Assembly (NCBI GenBank): GCA_946482515.1
Contig: CAMLRS010000002.1
Location: 248,001 to 312,000, forward strand
Source: an uncultured Flavobacteriales bacterium
Lineage (GTDB): Bacteria; Bacteroidota; Bacteroidia; Flavobacteriales; Crocinitomicaceae
DNA: 64,000 bases
Direction of reading: 5' to 3'
Below the pieces are notes generated by a model. It saw nothing but the letters and a program-made list of their open reading frames with translations. It ran no database searches and had not been told where the DNA came from. The translations under genes were made by a program, and so were the position numbers. This document shows positions 1 through 9,211 of the stretch, piece by piece (the first letter of the stretch is position 1; every line of letters starts with the position of its first letter).

Positions 1-169
1 GACCGACCTCAACGATCTTTCCGTCCTTGATTGCCATCGCTTCCACGATCGTGTTGCCGTCATCCATCGTATGGATCCGCGCATTGTGAACGATCAGATC
101 CACCGCTTTTCCCTTCATGCAGGAAGCAGCAGCTAACACAACCAGAAATAAAATAATTACTCTTTTCAT
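1..169 (-). CDS. Amidohydrolase-family lipoprotein, N-terminal fragment
   Basis: Only the first 56 codons lie in the window; the gene runs off the left edge. The start at 169 gives a short basic N-terminus, a hydrophobic stretch and a Cys at about residue 16 in an AASC context, which fits a loosely defined Bacteroidota lipobox. After it comes a DLIVHNARIHTMD segment and then EAMAIKDGKIVEVG. This is the typical N-terminal beta-sandwich opening of YtcJ-like (amidohydrolase 3) metal-dependent hydrolases. The metal ligands lie outside the window, so the substrate cannot be inferred. The gene is downstream of, and codirectional with, the SDR gene, across a 65-bp gap that holds a hairpin. Confidence 0.7.
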   Translation of the reverse strand, partial: MKRVIILFLVVLAAASCMKGKAVDLIVHNARIHTMDDGNTIVEAMAIKDGKIVEVG

Positions 170-189
170 CTCTTATCTTTTGGGGTAAT

Positions 190-225
190 AGTGAATAGTT
201 AGCAGATAACTGCTCACTGTTCACT
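190..225. repeat. Hairpin-forming intergenic repeat downstream of the SDR gene
   Basis: AGTGAA (190-195) pairs with TTCACT (220-225), and AGCAG (201-205) pairs with CTGCT (210-214). The sequence uses the TTCACT/TATTCACT words that also fill 7372-7410 and part of 56105-56125. It lies 10 bp past the stop codon of the minus-strand SDR gene. It could be a 3'-end element, but there is no clear U-tract. Confidence 0.55.
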
Positions 226-234
226 AATGCCTAT

Positions 235-993
235 TTACTCCTTAAAAAGTACCGTACTATTCGCCTGCGCCGCCGGCATGATCACCAGATCGTTAATATT
301 CACATGCGCCGGACGTGTACAGACATAATGAACGGCATCGGCAATGTCTTCGGCCTGCAACGGATCGAAACCGTCGTAAACGCTGGAAGCAACCTGTTCA
401 TCGCCTTTGAAGCGCACGATCGAAAATTCAGTTTCCGCCGCACCTGGCGCAATATTGGTGACTTTAATACGATAGGGCAAAAGGTCGATTCGCATAGCGC
501 GCGACAACGCATCCACAGCGTGTTTCGATGCGCAGTAAACGTTTCCGCCTGCATAGACTTCTTTCCCGGCAATGCTGCCCAGATTCACGATATGCCCGCC
601 GCCATTGGCCTTCATAATCGGAATCACCGCTTTTGAAACGTACAGCAAGCCTTTGACATTCGTATCGATCATGCGCTCCCAGTCATCGGTAATACCACTA
701 TCGATCGGACCGCGTCCCACCGCCAGACCGGCGTTGTTTACCAGCACTGCCACATCCCGGCAGATTTCAGGCGCCAGGGAAGCGATCGCATTGGCCGTAG
801 CTGCTTCATCACGCACATCGAAAGGAAGGATCACCACCCGATTGGTCGCATTGGTCAATTCCTGCTGCAGCTTTTTCAGACGGTCTTCTCTTCGGCCCGT
901 GAGCACGAGATCCCAGTTATTATGAGCAAACAGCCGGGCGATGGCTTCTCCGAAACCGGCCGTTGCACCGGTGATAATGGCAACTTTATTCAT
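235..993 (-). CDS. SDR-family NADP-dependent 3-hydroxy acid dehydrogenase (YdfG-like)
   Basis: A classical short-chain dehydrogenase of 252 residues. It has the nucleotide motif TGATAGFG at residues 8-15, NNAG at 86-89, and the catalytic tetrad N112, S140, Y153 and K157 (YCASK). The RR pair near residues 34-35 suits NADP(H). The C-terminal segment VNINDLVIMPAAQ matches the YdfG group, which oxidises L-serine, L-allo-threonine and 3-hydroxy acids in the cytoplasm. The start codon overlaps the stop codon of the upstream membrane-protein gene by 4 bp, so the two are probably cotranscribed. The exact substrate is inferred from family resemblance only. Confidence 0.85.
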   Translation of the reverse strand: MNKVAIITGATAGFGEAIARLFAHNNWDLVLTGRREDRLKKLQQELTNATNRVVILPFDVRDEAATANAIASLAPEICRDVAVLVNNAGLAVGRGPIDSGITDDWERMIDTNVKGLLYVSKAVIPIMKANGGGHIVNLGSIAGKEVYAGGNVYCASKHAVDALSRAMRIDLLPYRIKVTNIAPGAAETEFSIVRFKGDEQVASSVYDGFDPLQAEDIADAVHYVCTRPAHVNINDLVIMPAAQANSTVLFKE

Positions 994-2435
994 AATCGTA
1001 TGCGTTTTTGTCTGTGTAAGAGCACTCCTGCCAGGAAAATGGCCAGGTATGCCGGAATCCTGTACCGCACAATGGCGCCAAGGACAGGTGTCGTCCAGCC
1101 GATGAGCACCAGGATCAATACGGCAAAGATCAACAAGGAAACAATGATCGTTCGCTGATCGGGCGGAAGGCGTTTCCAGAATCGGAATTGCAGTAAAAAC
1201 CAGCCGAACAGCAGCAGCGTTTCCAGGATAGCCGGGTATTTGAGCAAACCGCCCGGGTCGCCAAAAAACGGACGGAATGCCGCATTGACAAATGCTTCCG
1301 GGATATTCAGCACCAATTGTCTGAAAGATGATTCAATCGGCGTAACGGTAATATTGCTTCGGCAGCCCTGCGTTTCGTAATAATTGAACCACGGCTTCTT
1401 GTTCGGAAGCAGGTAAACGTCTTTGAACGGCGCGGCCCTTCCCATCGTTACCTGTTTGGCCATCATCGGTCTGCGCAGGTAAACGGTCGAATCGGGACGA
1501 AACTCGATGTAGCGGAACTGATCGGGACGAAAATAGAAAAAGCAGGTATCGGCATATGCATGCAAACCACCACGACCGATATTGATGAAATCGTATTGCT
1601 TGCGCGTCAGGTAATGCGTAACTTCTTCGCGCTTTCCGGGAAACACCGCCAACAGCAAGACAAGTGTGGCTAAACATCCTGTGAGCGACCAAACGAGACG
1701 ACCTTTGAACAGGTAGCGGGTGATGAGGTAGAACAACACAGCGGGCACCAGGCAAACCAGCACATAAGGCTTGAAAGCCAGCATCAGCAGGATTCCCAGG
1801 AGAATGCGCCAGCTTCGCGAAGCAACAGACAGTTGACTGAAAACACCGCGCAACACCAGGCAAACGCCGATGATCAGCATGGGCTCTTTCAGCATACTGG
1901 ATGTCCAGAATAAAACGCTGGGCAGTGCAATCAGCGCAAACCAGAACAAGCGTGTTGAATAACCGGAACGGTTGTAGAAAGCCAGATAAAGCTCTCGCAT
2001 GCCCAACAGCGATAAGAACGAGAAGCTAAGAAAATGCAGCAGATGATGTCCACCCGAGAGGAAATGCAGCAGACTGTTGACGCGGATCACGTTGCGGGAA
2101 TCGTTGATCAGGTTCAGGTCTCCGGCCGACCAATGCGAGGTTTCCGACAGGTAATGCTGAATCATTTCCGGTGTTTCGAGTCCGAACAAAAAACGGAGAT
2201 AATCCGGAACCGATTCATAGGCCACGCCTGCCAGCATCGCACTTTCCTTCATGAAGATATTCGGATCGGCCGTCAGTGAGTCCCAACCATAATAATAGGT
2301 ATAGATCCAAAGCAGTACCAGCGAAGCAGCGATTTTCATTCCCCATGCCAGCAGGAGGTCATAACGACCCAAGCCGGGCGTTTGTTTCCGCCAAAGCCAC
2401 CACGAACCAAGCACGAGGAAAAGGGCCAATATCAT
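990..2435 (-). CDS. Polytopic inner-membrane protein of unknown function
   Basis: 481 residues with roughly ten hydrophobic helices, starting with MILALFLVLG. A soluble loop of about 100 residues (roughly 270-370) contains several Tyr, Phe and Arg clusters. The layout recalls polysaccharide polymerases or GT39-type glycosyltransferases, with many helices and one large extracytoplasmic loop, but I recognise no diagnostic motif. The 3' end overlaps the SDR start by 4 bp. The gene is divergent from purL across a 168-bp gap. It should be treated as a conserved-looking membrane protein without assigned function. Confidence 0.6.
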   Translation of the reverse strand: MILALFLVLGSWWLWRKQTPGLGRYDLLLAWGMKIAASLVLLWIYTYYYGWDSLTADPNIFMKESAMLAGVAYESVPDYLRFLFGLETPEMIQHYLSETSHWSAGDLNLINDSRNVIRVNSLLHFLSGGHHLLHFLSFSFLSLLGMRELYLAFYNRSGYSTRLFWFALIALPSVLFWTSSMLKEPMLIIGVCLVLRGVFSQLSVASRSWRILLGILLMLAFKPYVLVCLVPAVLFYLITRYLFKGRLVWSLTGCLATLVLLLAVFPGKREEVTHYLTRKQYDFINIGRGGLHAYADTCFFYFRPDQFRYIEFRPDSTVYLRRPMMAKQVTMGRAAPFKDVYLLPNKKPWFNYYETQGCRSNITVTPIESSFRQLVLNIPEAFVNAAFRPFFGDPGGLLKYPAILETLLLFGWFLLQFRFWKRLPPDQRTIIVSLLIFAVLILVLIGWTTPVLGAIVRYRIPAYLAIFLAGVLLHRQKRIRL

Positions 2436-2576
2436 AGGATTCCGAAAGTACGTACTATTTCGTTAAATCGGCGTAGCAACGTTTTCGAAACCGTAAAAAA
2501 GGAATCAAAAACGACTTTTCGGAGCCGTTGTTAAAAAATCCGCTTTTCAGGCCAAGGTCAGGTAAAAGGAAATAGG

Positions 2577-2584
2577 TACCTTTG
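2577..2584 (+). promoter_or_regulatory. -7 box of the purL promoter
   Basis: TACCTTTG matches the Bacteroidota -7 consensus TAnnTTTG and lies 19 bp before the purL ATG. It implies a transcript start near 2590 and a very short leader. No convincing -33 TTTG was found at the usual spacing. Confidence 0.5.
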
Positions 2585-2603
2585 CCGAAACATTTTTTTA
2601 CCC

Positions 2604-4844
2604 ATGAGCAGCACACTTCAGCAAGCAGCAACAGTAGAACAGGCGGTCGAATTAGGCTTACGCGCCGATGAATTTCAGATGATCACCGAAATCCTCGGAC
2701 GCACACCGAACTTCACCGAAACAGCCGTTTACTCTGTCATGTGGTCGGAGCACTGCTCATACAAGAACTCTATTTACTGGCTCAAGCAGCTGCCGAAAGA
2801 CGGTCCGCACATGTTGGTAAAAGCCGGTGAAGAAAACGCCGGACTGGTGGATCTCGGCGACGGAATCGGCTGCGTATTCAAAATCGAATCGCACAACCAC
2901 CCGAGCGCACTGGAGCCTTACCAGGGAGCAGCTACAGGTGTCGGCGGGATCAACCGCGATATTTTCACCATGGGTGCGCGCCCGGTAGCTCAGCTCAACT
3001 CGCTGCGTTTCGGGGAAATTTCCCAGGACCGTACGAAATGGCTGGTAAAAGGTGTGGTAAAAGGAATCGGTGACTACGGAAACGCCTTCGGTATTCCGAT
3101 CGTGGGCGGCGAAGTGTTCTTCGACAAATCGTACAATCAGAACCCGCTCGTGAATGCTTTTTCTGCGGGTATCATCGATACGAAAAAAGTGATCTCAGCG
3201 AAAGCAAAAGGACCGGGCAACCCGGTTTACATCGTTGGTTCCGCAACCGGTAAGGACGGAATCGCGGGTGCTGCGTTTGCTTCCAAAGATATTACCGAAG
3301 AATCGGCGAACGACCTTCCATCTGTACAAGTGGGCGATCCATTCATGGAAAAGCTCCTCCTGGAAGCGACCATGGAGCTGGCCAACACCGACGCAATTGT
3401 CGGAATGCAGGACATGGGAGCTGCGGGAATCACCTGCTCTACCTGTGAAATGAGTGCCGGCGGTGGCGTGGGAATGGAAATTCACCTCGACCGCGTACCA
3501 ACGCGCCAGGAGAACATGCTGCCTTACGAAATCCTCTTGTCTGAATCCCAGGAGCGCATGCTGGTGGTGATCAGAAAAGGACAGGAATCCGTTGTGAAAA
3601 GCATTTTCGACAAGTGGGACCTCCACGCTGAAGAAATCGGAACAGTAACTGACGATGGCCGCGTTCGTTATTATATGCACGGCGAGCTCGTAGGCGATGT
3701 GCCTGCCGAGTCACTCGTTTTGGGTGGTGGCGCGCCGCAATACCAGCGTGAATATTCAGAGCCTGCTTACTACCAGGAATACAAGAAATTCTCCATCGAT
3801 TCGGTTAAACAGCCGGACGATCTCAAAAAAGTAGCTTTCCACCTGCTCGGACAGCCGAACATCGCTTCCAAGCGCTGGGTGTATGAGCAATACGACTCTA
3901 TGGTTGGAACGAAAACCATGTCGACCAACCGTCCTACAGACGCTGGTATCGTGAACCTGAAAGGAACGGACAAGGCGCTGGCCATGACCGTGGATTGCAA
4001 CTCCCGTTATGTCAACGCCGATCCGGAAATCGGAACAGCGATCGCCGTATCGGAAGCGGCACGTAACATCGTGGTATCGGGCGGTATTCCAAGCGCTATC
4101 ACCAACTGCCTCAACTTCGGAAACCCGTACAACCCGGAATCCTACTGGCAGTTTGTAGGAGCGATCAAAGGAATGTCGAAAGCCTGTCTGAAATTCCAGA
4201 CACCGGTAACCGGCGGTAACGTTTCCTTCTACAACCAGTCGAACATTGCCGGGAAAGAAATTCCGGTATTCCCGACACCAACCATCGGTATGATCGGTGT
4301 GGTAGAAGACAAAAACAAAGTGATGTCGCTCGATTTCAAACAAAAAGGCGACCTCATCTTCATCCTCGGTGATTCCGTAAACGATATCAATTCATCCGAA
4401 TACCTGGTAACGTACCACGGCGTCGAAGCATCACCAGCACCGCATTTCGACCTCGACAAAGAATTCCAGTTGCAGGAAGTCATCAAAGGACTGATCGCTA
4501 ACGAGCTCATCAACGCGGCACACGATTGCGCCGACGGTGGTTTGTTTGTAACACTGGTGGAAATGTCCATGCCACGCGGACTCGGCTTCGATATCGTAAC
4601 TGATTCCGAAATCCGCGAAGATGCTTTCCTCTTCGGTGAAGCGCAAAGCCGTGTTGTGGTAACCGTTTCCGAAGACCAGGAAGAAGAATTCATCGAATTC
4701 ATGATGCACAGCGGCGTAACGTCTACCCTGCTCGGCCACGTAACCAAAGGTAAGCTGATGGTCGACGACGAGCATTTCGGGTTCATTACCGAAGCAAAAG
4801 ACATTTACGACAACGCACTCGGCAAGCTGATCGATAATAATTGA
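2604..4844 (+). CDS. purL: Phosphoribosylformylglycinamidine synthase subunit PurL
   Basis: 746 residues, the length of the small (PurQ/PurS-dependent) form of PurL. This enzyme makes FGAM from FGAR, ATP and glutamine-derived ammonia in purine biosynthesis. Signature segments are SEHCSYKNS (residues 48-56, catalytic His50) and ESHNHPS (95-101), followed by the glycine-rich [13 protein letters not shown] and GARPVAQ stretch. The internal pseudo-repeat of AIRS-like domains continues to the C-terminus. No glutaminase domain is fused, so purQ and purS should be elsewhere. The gene stands alone behind its own -7 box. Its stop codon is the first arm of an inverted repeat (4842-4893). Confidence 0.97.
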   Translation: MSSTLQQAATVEQAVELGLRADEFQMITEILGRTPNFTETAVYSVMWSEHCSYKNSIYWLKQLPKDGPHMLVKAGEENAGLVDLGDGIGCVFKIESHNHPSALEPYQGAATGVGGINRDIFTMGARPVAQLNSLRFGEISQDRTKWLVKGVVKGIGDYGNAFGIPIVGGEVFFDKSYNQNPLVNAFSAGIIDTKKVISAKAKGPGNPVYIVGSATGKDGIAGAAFASKDITEESANDLPSVQVGDPFMEKLLLEATMELANTDAIVGMQDMGAAGITCSTCEMSAGGGVGMEIHLDRVPTRQENMLPYEILLSESQERMLVVIRKGQESVVKSIFDKWDLHAEEIGTVTDDGRVRYYMHGELVGDVPAESLVLGGGAPQYQREYSEPAYYQEYKKFSIDSVKQPDDLKKVAFHLLGQPNIASKRWVYEQYDSMVGTKTMSTNRPTDAGIVNLKGTDKALAMTVDCNSRYVNADPEIGTAIAVSEAARNIVVSGGIPSAITNCLNFGNPYNPESYWQFVGAIKGMSKACLKFQTPVTGGNVSFYNQSNIAGKEIPVFPTPTIGMIGVVEDKNKVMSLDFKQKGDLIFILGDSVNDINSSEYLVTYHGVEASPAPHFDLDKEFQLQEVIKGLIANELINAAHDCADGGLFVTLVEMSMPRGLGFDIVTDSEIREDAFLFGEAQSRVVVTVSEDQEEEFIEFMMHSGVTSTLLGHVTKGKLMVDDEHFGFITEAKDIYDNALGKLIDNN

Positions 4845-4893
4845 TTTTGGATTTTAGATGCTTGATGATGAATGATTCAAGCATCCAAAATCA
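4842..4893. repeat. Inverted repeat starting at the purL stop codon
   Basis: Outer arms TGATTTTGG (4842-4850) and CCAAAATCA (4885-4893). Inner arms GATGCTTGA (4857-4865) and TCAAGCATC (4877-4885). The first three bases of the left arm are the purL stop codon. The sequence uses the same GATGCTTGA / AACATCC words as the gaps at 40928, 41556, 44356 and 45470. No U-tract follows, so a classical intrinsic terminator is not clear. Confidence 0.65.
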
Positions 4894-4908
4894 AACATCC
4901 AACATTCC

Positions 4909-5535
4909 ATGGAGCTGATCACACGTTATTTTCCCGATCTTACAGCTGATCAGAAGGCAAAATTCGCCCGACTGAAAGACCTGTACGAGGAATGGAATGC
5001 GCAGATCAATGTGATTTCCCGAAAAGACCTCGACGATTTCTACGAGCGACACGTTCTGCATTCATTGGGGATTGCGAAGATCATGGAGTTTGCTCCCGGC
5101 TCAACAGTGCTCGACATCGGTACAGGTGGAGGATTTCCAGGCATTCCGCTGGCGGTTTTATTCCCCGAAACGGAATTTCATCTCGTGGATTCCATCGGGA
5201 AGAAGATCAAAGTCGTCAACGCCGTTGCCCAGGCGCTCGAACTCAAAAACGTGCGCGCCACACATGCCCGTGCCGAAGACATCAAGGAACAATACGATTT
5301 CATCGTCAGCAGAGCCGTGACCGCCATGCCTGCTTTCATGCCATGGACAAAAGGAAAATTCCTGAAGCGCTCCATCAATACGCTCAACAACGGCATTCTG
5401 TATCTCAAAGGCGGCGATCTGAAAGAAGAGCTGGCGTCGATCAAACATCCGTATGTCATTCATCCGCTCAAAGAATTTTTCAAAGAGGAATTTTTCGAGA
5501 CGAAAGCGGTTGTATATGTAAAGGTGAATGTTTGA
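4909..5535 (+). CDS. rsmG: 16S rRNA (guanine-N7) methyltransferase RsmG (GidB)
   Basis: 208 residues. A class I SAM-dependent fold with the SAM-binding loop VLDIGTGGGFPG at residues 67-78, preceded by the family motif FYERHVLHSL at 44-53. RsmG methylates G527 of 16S rRNA; loss in other bacteria gives low-level streptomycin resistance. The start at 4909 (MELITRYFP) gives a standard-length protein. It follows purL after a 64-bp gap filled by an inverted repeat, so cotranscription is uncertain. Confidence 0.95.
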   Translation: MELITRYFPDLTADQKAKFARLKDLYEEWNAQINVISRKDLDDFYERHVLHSLGIAKIMEFAPGSTVLDIGTGGGFPGIPLAVLFPETEFHLVDSIGKKIKVVNAVAQALELKNVRATHARAEDIKEQYDFIVSRAVTAMPAFMPWTKGKFLKRSINTLNNGILYLKGGDLKEELASIKHPYVIHPLKEFFKEEFFETKAVVYVKVNV

Positions 5536-5712
5536 TCATCAAAACAACTATATCAAAAGTTAAAATCCGGCTTCTGCGTTTCGCAAAATCAAAAAAATAG
5601 TACATTAACACAAAACCCTGTTTCAGGTGTTTTCGAAAGCTATGGTATTAATATCCCGCTTTTACCGCTATTCACGCTCTTGATAACCTGTTACAGGAAA
5701 AAACCTACTAGA

Positions 5713-6975
5713 ATGATTGCGAACGGAGACTACGATTTTTCGGGGAAAAACCCGCGTGAAATAGTGGAGCTTATCAACGAGTACGAGCGGGCACTCGATG
5801 CGGAAAAGCGCTATCACACTACCCTGGACAACATGATGGAAGGGTTCCAGATCATTGGTTATGACTGGACTTATATCTACGCCAATACAACCGTGATTCA
5901 GCAAAGCCGCTATACCCACGAAGAGTTGATCGGCTATACCATGATGGAAAAATATCCGGGCATCGAAAACACCGAATTATTCGAGGTCCTGCGTACCTGC
6001 ATGAATACCCGCGAACCGCAGCGTTTACAAAATAAATTTGTTTTCCCTGATGGAGCGGAAGAATGGTACGAGCTCAGTGTCCAACCCGTGGAAGAAGGGA
6101 TTTTCATTCTCTCCATGGACATCACCGAACGCAAACGGGCCGAAGAATCGCTTCGTAAGCTGAACGAAGAGCTCGAAGGAAAAGTGATGTTGCGCACTGC
6201 CCAATTAACGGCCAAAAACAAAGAGCTGGTCGATAGCATCCGCTATGCGCGCAAGATCCAGAAAGCCTTCATGCCACCCAAAGCCGAATTGCAGAAGCTC
6301 TTTCCCGATTCGTTCATCCTGTTCCGTCCGAAAGACCTGGTAAGCGGCGACTTTTACTGGCTGAAAAACAAAGACGGTAAGATCATCGTTGCGGTAGCGG
6401 ATTGTACCGGACATGGCGTTCCGGGGGCATTGATCAGTATCATCGGCGCCCACGTTCTGAATGATGTGGTAACCGAATGTACCAATCCGTCGAAGATCCT
6501 GGAGGAATTGAACAGGCGCGTCAAGCATGCCCTGCGGCAATCCGATGACACCGATTCCACCCGCGACGGCATGGACATCGCCCTGTGCGTATTCGATCCG
6601 GAAAAACGAACGGTGGAATACACCGGTGCCAATCGTCCTTTCTGGCTCATCCGCAACAACGTCAAAGAAATCGAAGAGATCAACGCAACACGCACGGCCA
6701 TTGGCGGCTTTACCGATGACAACCAGCAGTTCGAATGCCACTCCATTCAACTCGAAGAAGGAGATACCTTCTACATTTCATCCGACGGGTATGCCGACCA
6801 GGACGGCGGTGAAAAAGGCAAGAAATTCATGACCCGCAACTTCAAACAGCTGCTGATCGATATCCAGCCGTTGTCGATGGAGCTGCAAAAAAGCTACCTC
6901 AGCGCTGTTATCGAAGCCTGGCGCGGCGACCTTCCCCAGCGGGACGACATTCTTGTTATCGGGATCCGGCTCTGA
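5713..6975 (+). CDS. PAS domain and SpoIIE/PP2C-type serine phosphatase
   Basis: The reading frame is open from a TTG at 5680, but ATG 5713 (MIANGDYDFSG) is the likelier start and gives 420 residues. A PAS sensor domain occupies about residues 30-140, ending in a MDITERKRAEE segment typical of PAS C-caps. A short charged coiled coil follows (about 140-185). The SpoIIE-type PP2C phosphatase covers about 200-420, with conserved SGDFYW, DCTGHGVPGALIS and RDDILVIGI metal-binding segments. Such proteins usually dephosphorylate anti-sigma-factor antagonists in response to a signal. No anti-sigma or STAS partner is adjacent, so the target is unknown. Confidence 0.85.
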   Translation: MIANGDYDFSGKNPREIVELINEYERALDAEKRYHTTLDNMMEGFQIIGYDWTYIYANTTVIQQSRYTHEELIGYTMMEKYPGIENTELFEVLRTCMNTREPQRLQNKFVFPDGAEEWYELSVQPVEEGIFILSMDITERKRAEESLRKLNEELEGKVMLRTAQLTAKNKELVDSIRYARKIQKAFMPPKAELQKLFPDSFILFRPKDLVSGDFYWLKNKDGKIIVAVADCTGHGVPGALISIIGAHVLNDVVTECTNPSKILEELNRRVKHALRQSDDTDSTRDGMDIALCVFDPEKRTVEYTGANRPFWLIRNNVKEIEEINATRTAIGGFTDDNQQFECHSIQLEEGDTFYISSDGYADQDGGEKGKKFMTRNFKQLLIDIQPLSMELQKSYLSAVIEAWRGDLPQRDDILVIGIRL

Positions 6976-7048
6976 CCTGTTGTTCCATTTTCCTGAAACA
7001 CGTATTTTTAGGATATACAATACCAGCAATTGAATTAAACGCAGGAAT

Positions 7049-7369
7049 ATGAAGCCGTTTGCACTGATCCTTATCTTCGTAGCCCTGCTGGGCGCCGTAT
7101 TTTTCATCAGCAACGATATCCGGTTTACCTGGATGCTGCTGGACGATTCGTATTCAGGTGCTTTTGAAACCATGGCAACACTGGAAGTCTGGCAGGAATT
7201 AACCCTGCTGATTATTTACCTGCTGCTCAACATCCTGTTGCTCATCTTCGCCTTCAGGCTGCTGGTCCACAGACAATACACCAAAAGCGTACTCTTCAGC
7301 TGCCTCACGATTACACTTTACGCCCTTCAGCTCCTTTTATGGACAGCCACCACCGTCGAAACACCGTAA
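7049..7369 (+). CDS. Small membrane protein of unknown function
   Basis: 106 residues with three predicted membrane helices (about residues 4-22, 50-72 and 80-100). There is an AGGAA ribosome-binding site 5 bp before ATG 7049. No family is recognised. It sits between the phosphatase gene and an AraC regulator, all on the same strand. The clear start and fitting codon use support a real gene. Confidence 0.5.
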   Translation: MKPFALILIFVALLGAVFFISNDIRFTWMLLDDSYSGAFETMATLEVWQELTLLIIYLLLNILLLIFAFRLLVHRQYTKSVLFSCLTITLYALQLLLWTATTVETP

Positions 7370-7371
7370 TT

Positions 7372-7429
7372 CTCTATTCACTGTTCACTCCTCACTATTC
7401 ACTCTAAACTCCTACAATTACTACATTTA
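7372..7429 (+). promoter_or_regulatory. TTCACT-word repeat and -7 box before the AraC gene
   Basis: 7372-7410 is a run of degenerate TATTCACTGTTCACT-type words. TACATTTA at 7422-7429 is a one-mismatch match to TAnnTTTG only 4 bp before ATG 7434, which would produce an almost leaderless mRNA. Confidence 0.4.
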
Positions 7430-7433
7430 AACC

Positions 7434-8237
7434 ATGCATTACCAGGAATACGCGCCTTCGGCAACACTTGCTCCATACATCAAATGCTTCTGGGTTTTAG
7501 AAAGCGATGATCCCGGACCCCACGAGCGGGAACGCATTTTCCCCGACGGCAGTATCGAATGGATTTACCATTACGGCGATCAGTTCCATAAATACACGAG
7601 CGACAATCAGGCCATTCTGCAATCGCGGAGTTTTTTCCACGGGCAGCTCAAGCGCTGGTTCGAATTGCAGGCAACCGGGCGCATAGGCGTTTTCGGTGTG
7701 CGTTTTCACCCCGCAGGTTTACATCCGTTCGTTGATTTCGACATTAGTACCATCACCGATGATACGCTCGATTCTACAGCGATCTGGCAGGATTCCATCG
7801 AGCGCATTCATACAGGTCTGCTCACAACGACTACGGAAGAACGACTGGCATTTGCGGAAAAATTCCTCCTGGAACAATTCCAGCCACGGAAAGTCGATCA
7901 GACCGTTTTGAAATGCGTCGACGCCATTATCCGGGATTCCGGTGCTGTTTCCATCGAAGCGCTGGCCGATGAGCTCCACACAGGCCGTCGGGTATTGGAG
8001 CGTCGTTTCCTGGCAGCCGTAGGACTTACTCCCAAACTACTAGCCCGCATCGTCCGTTTCAACAAAGCATTGCAGCTCATCAGCGACAATGATTTCAGCA
8101 GCTTTACATCGGTTGCGCACGAAGGCGGATTCTACGACCAGGCACATTTTATCCGCGATTTCAAAGACTTCACCGGCTTGAATCCGCGTCAGTACTTTGC
8201 GGAGAACCTCGATCTGGTAAGGTTTTTCAATCTTTAG
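7434..8237 (+). CDS. AraC-family regulator with DUF6597-like N-terminal domain
   Basis: 267 residues. The N-terminal half (about 1-130) has the pattern of the DUF6597 sensor domain: an LAPYIKCFWVLE opening, RIFPDGSIEWIYHYGD, and then GVFGVRFHPAGL. The C-terminal AraC DNA-binding domain (about 160-260) has two helix-turn-helix units and ends with the usual FYDQAHFIRDFKDFTGLNPRQY signature. Such proteins bind direct repeats near promoters in response to an unknown ligand. No obvious target operon lies beside it; autoregulation is possible. Confidence 0.88.
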   Translation: MHYQEYAPSATLAPYIKCFWVLESDDPGPHERERIFPDGSIEWIYHYGDQFHKYTSDNQAILQSRSFFHGQLKRWFELQATGRIGVFGVRFHPAGLHPFVDFDISTITDDTLDSTAIWQDSIERIHTGLLTTTTEERLAFAEKFLLEQFQPRKVDQTVLKCVDAIIRDSGAVSIEALADELHTGRRVLERRFLAAVGLTPKLLARIVRFNKALQLISDNDFSSFTSVAHEGGFYDQAHFIRDFKDFTGLNPRQYFAENLDLVRFFNL

Positions 8238-8248
8238 TCCGTTATTTT

Positions 8249-8432
8249 CCCCCTTTGGAGCTTGCCTCGCCGGCAGGCAGGAGGGATCAAGGGGGAGGAT
8301 GAATCTAAAATGGTTTTGCCACCCTCCTCAATGTCCCGGCACTGCCAATTGGTCTTCATCCGCCACGGCGGACTCTTCTCAAGGGAGGAAGCGTGATTAT
8401 CTCTTTGCTCCCCTGTCTGCCGACAGGCAGGT
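8249..8432. repeat. Cluster of GC-rich palindromic repeats
   Basis: Three palindromic units lie within 185 bp. First, CCCCCTT (8249-8255) pairs with AAGGGGG (8289-8295) around an inner GCCT/AGGC pair. Second, TCCGCC-AC-GGCGGA lies at 8359-8372, flanked by CCTCC/GGAGG arms. Third, CCTGTCTGCCGACAGGCAGG lies at 8412-8431. The third is the exact reverse complement of 45362-45381. No reading frame makes sense here, so this is a REP-like intergenic element. Confidence 0.65.
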
Positions 8433-8504
8433 TTGCGGTGAACCTGTCGCATTTTTACAAGTTTGCTATCTTACCATAGCGCAATTTTGCGGTAACAAAA
8501 ATCA

Positions 8505-9014
8505 ATGAAGATGAACAGACAAGTGAAAACAACCCTTTTCCTGGCGACGCTTGCCGTATATGCCTGCGGTAATAACAACAAACAGACGACTCCCGAACAA
8601 CCGGAAGGAGAAAGTCAGCTCGCCAAAGCGGAATGGCTCTTAGGTCGTTGGGAAAACAATTCCGAAGAAGGCAATTTATCCGAAACCTGGACAAAAACCG
8701 AAGACGGCTCTCTGGAAGCAGAAACGTATTTCGTGGTCGGAACCGACACGGTTTTCCGTGAGCACGTACGCCTGGAAGAAAAAGATGGTGCTGTAAACTA
8801 CATCGCAAACGTACAGGGCCAGAACGGCGATGCGCCGGTATCTTTCAAAATGACAAAGCTGGAAGGTCACACCATGGTCTTTGAAAATCCGAAACACGAT
8901 TACCCGCAGGTGATTACTTACGAACACAAAGGCGACTCCGTTATCGCGGAAATTTCCGGCAACCAGAATGGCAAGCCGATGAAGGAGCGATTTGCGATGA
9001 AGAAAGCGCAATAA
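8505..9014 (+). CDS. Lipoprotein with DUF6265-like domain
   Basis: 169 residues. The N-terminal hydrophobic segment ends in AVYAC (Cys about residue 21), consistent with a lipoprotein. The following Asn/Gln-rich linker leads into LAKAEWLLGRWEN, ETWTKTEDGSLEAETYFV and FENPKHDYPQVITY, the hallmarks of the small beta-barrel DUF6265 family. The biochemical role of this family is unknown; a lipocalin-like ligand-binding fold is plausible. Two in-frame ATGs at the start (8505 and 8511) are both possible. Confidence 0.75.
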   Translation: MKMNRQVKTTLFLATLAVYACGNNNKQTTPEQPEGESQLAKAEWLLGRWENNSEEGNLSETWTKTEDGSLEAETYFVVGTDTVFREHVRLEEKDGAVNYIANVQGQNGDAPVSFKMTKLEGHTMVFENPKHDYPQVITYEHKGDSVIAEISGNQNGKPMKERFAMKKAQ

Positions 9015-9019
9015 AGCAA

Positions 9020-9081
9020 TTCAAAATGCAGAATTCATAATGCACAATGATGGATTGTGCGTTATGAATTCATTTTGAATA
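9020..9081. repeat. Long near-perfect hairpin after the DUF6265 gene
   Basis: Nested arms: ATTCAAAATG (9020-9029) with CATTTTGAAT (9072-9081), AATTCATAA (9033-9041) with TTATGAATT (9063-9071), and GCACAAT (9043-9049) with ATTGTGC (9055-9061). That is 26 paired bases, starting 5 bp after the stop codon. A partial copy of one arm, CATTTTGAATTACGCATTC, recurs at 9180-9198, so the 197-bp gap is mostly repeat-derived. No U-tract follows. Confidence 0.75.
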
Positions 9082-9211
9082 TCTCAAGATTTATTTTTCG
9101 ACGATGGACTTCGTTCCCCTGTATGTGGAATCGATACCGAAAAGGAACATGAAGCGTTAATTTAGCAGAGAACGCATAGCATTTTGAATTACGCATTCTG
9201 CATTTCAGAAG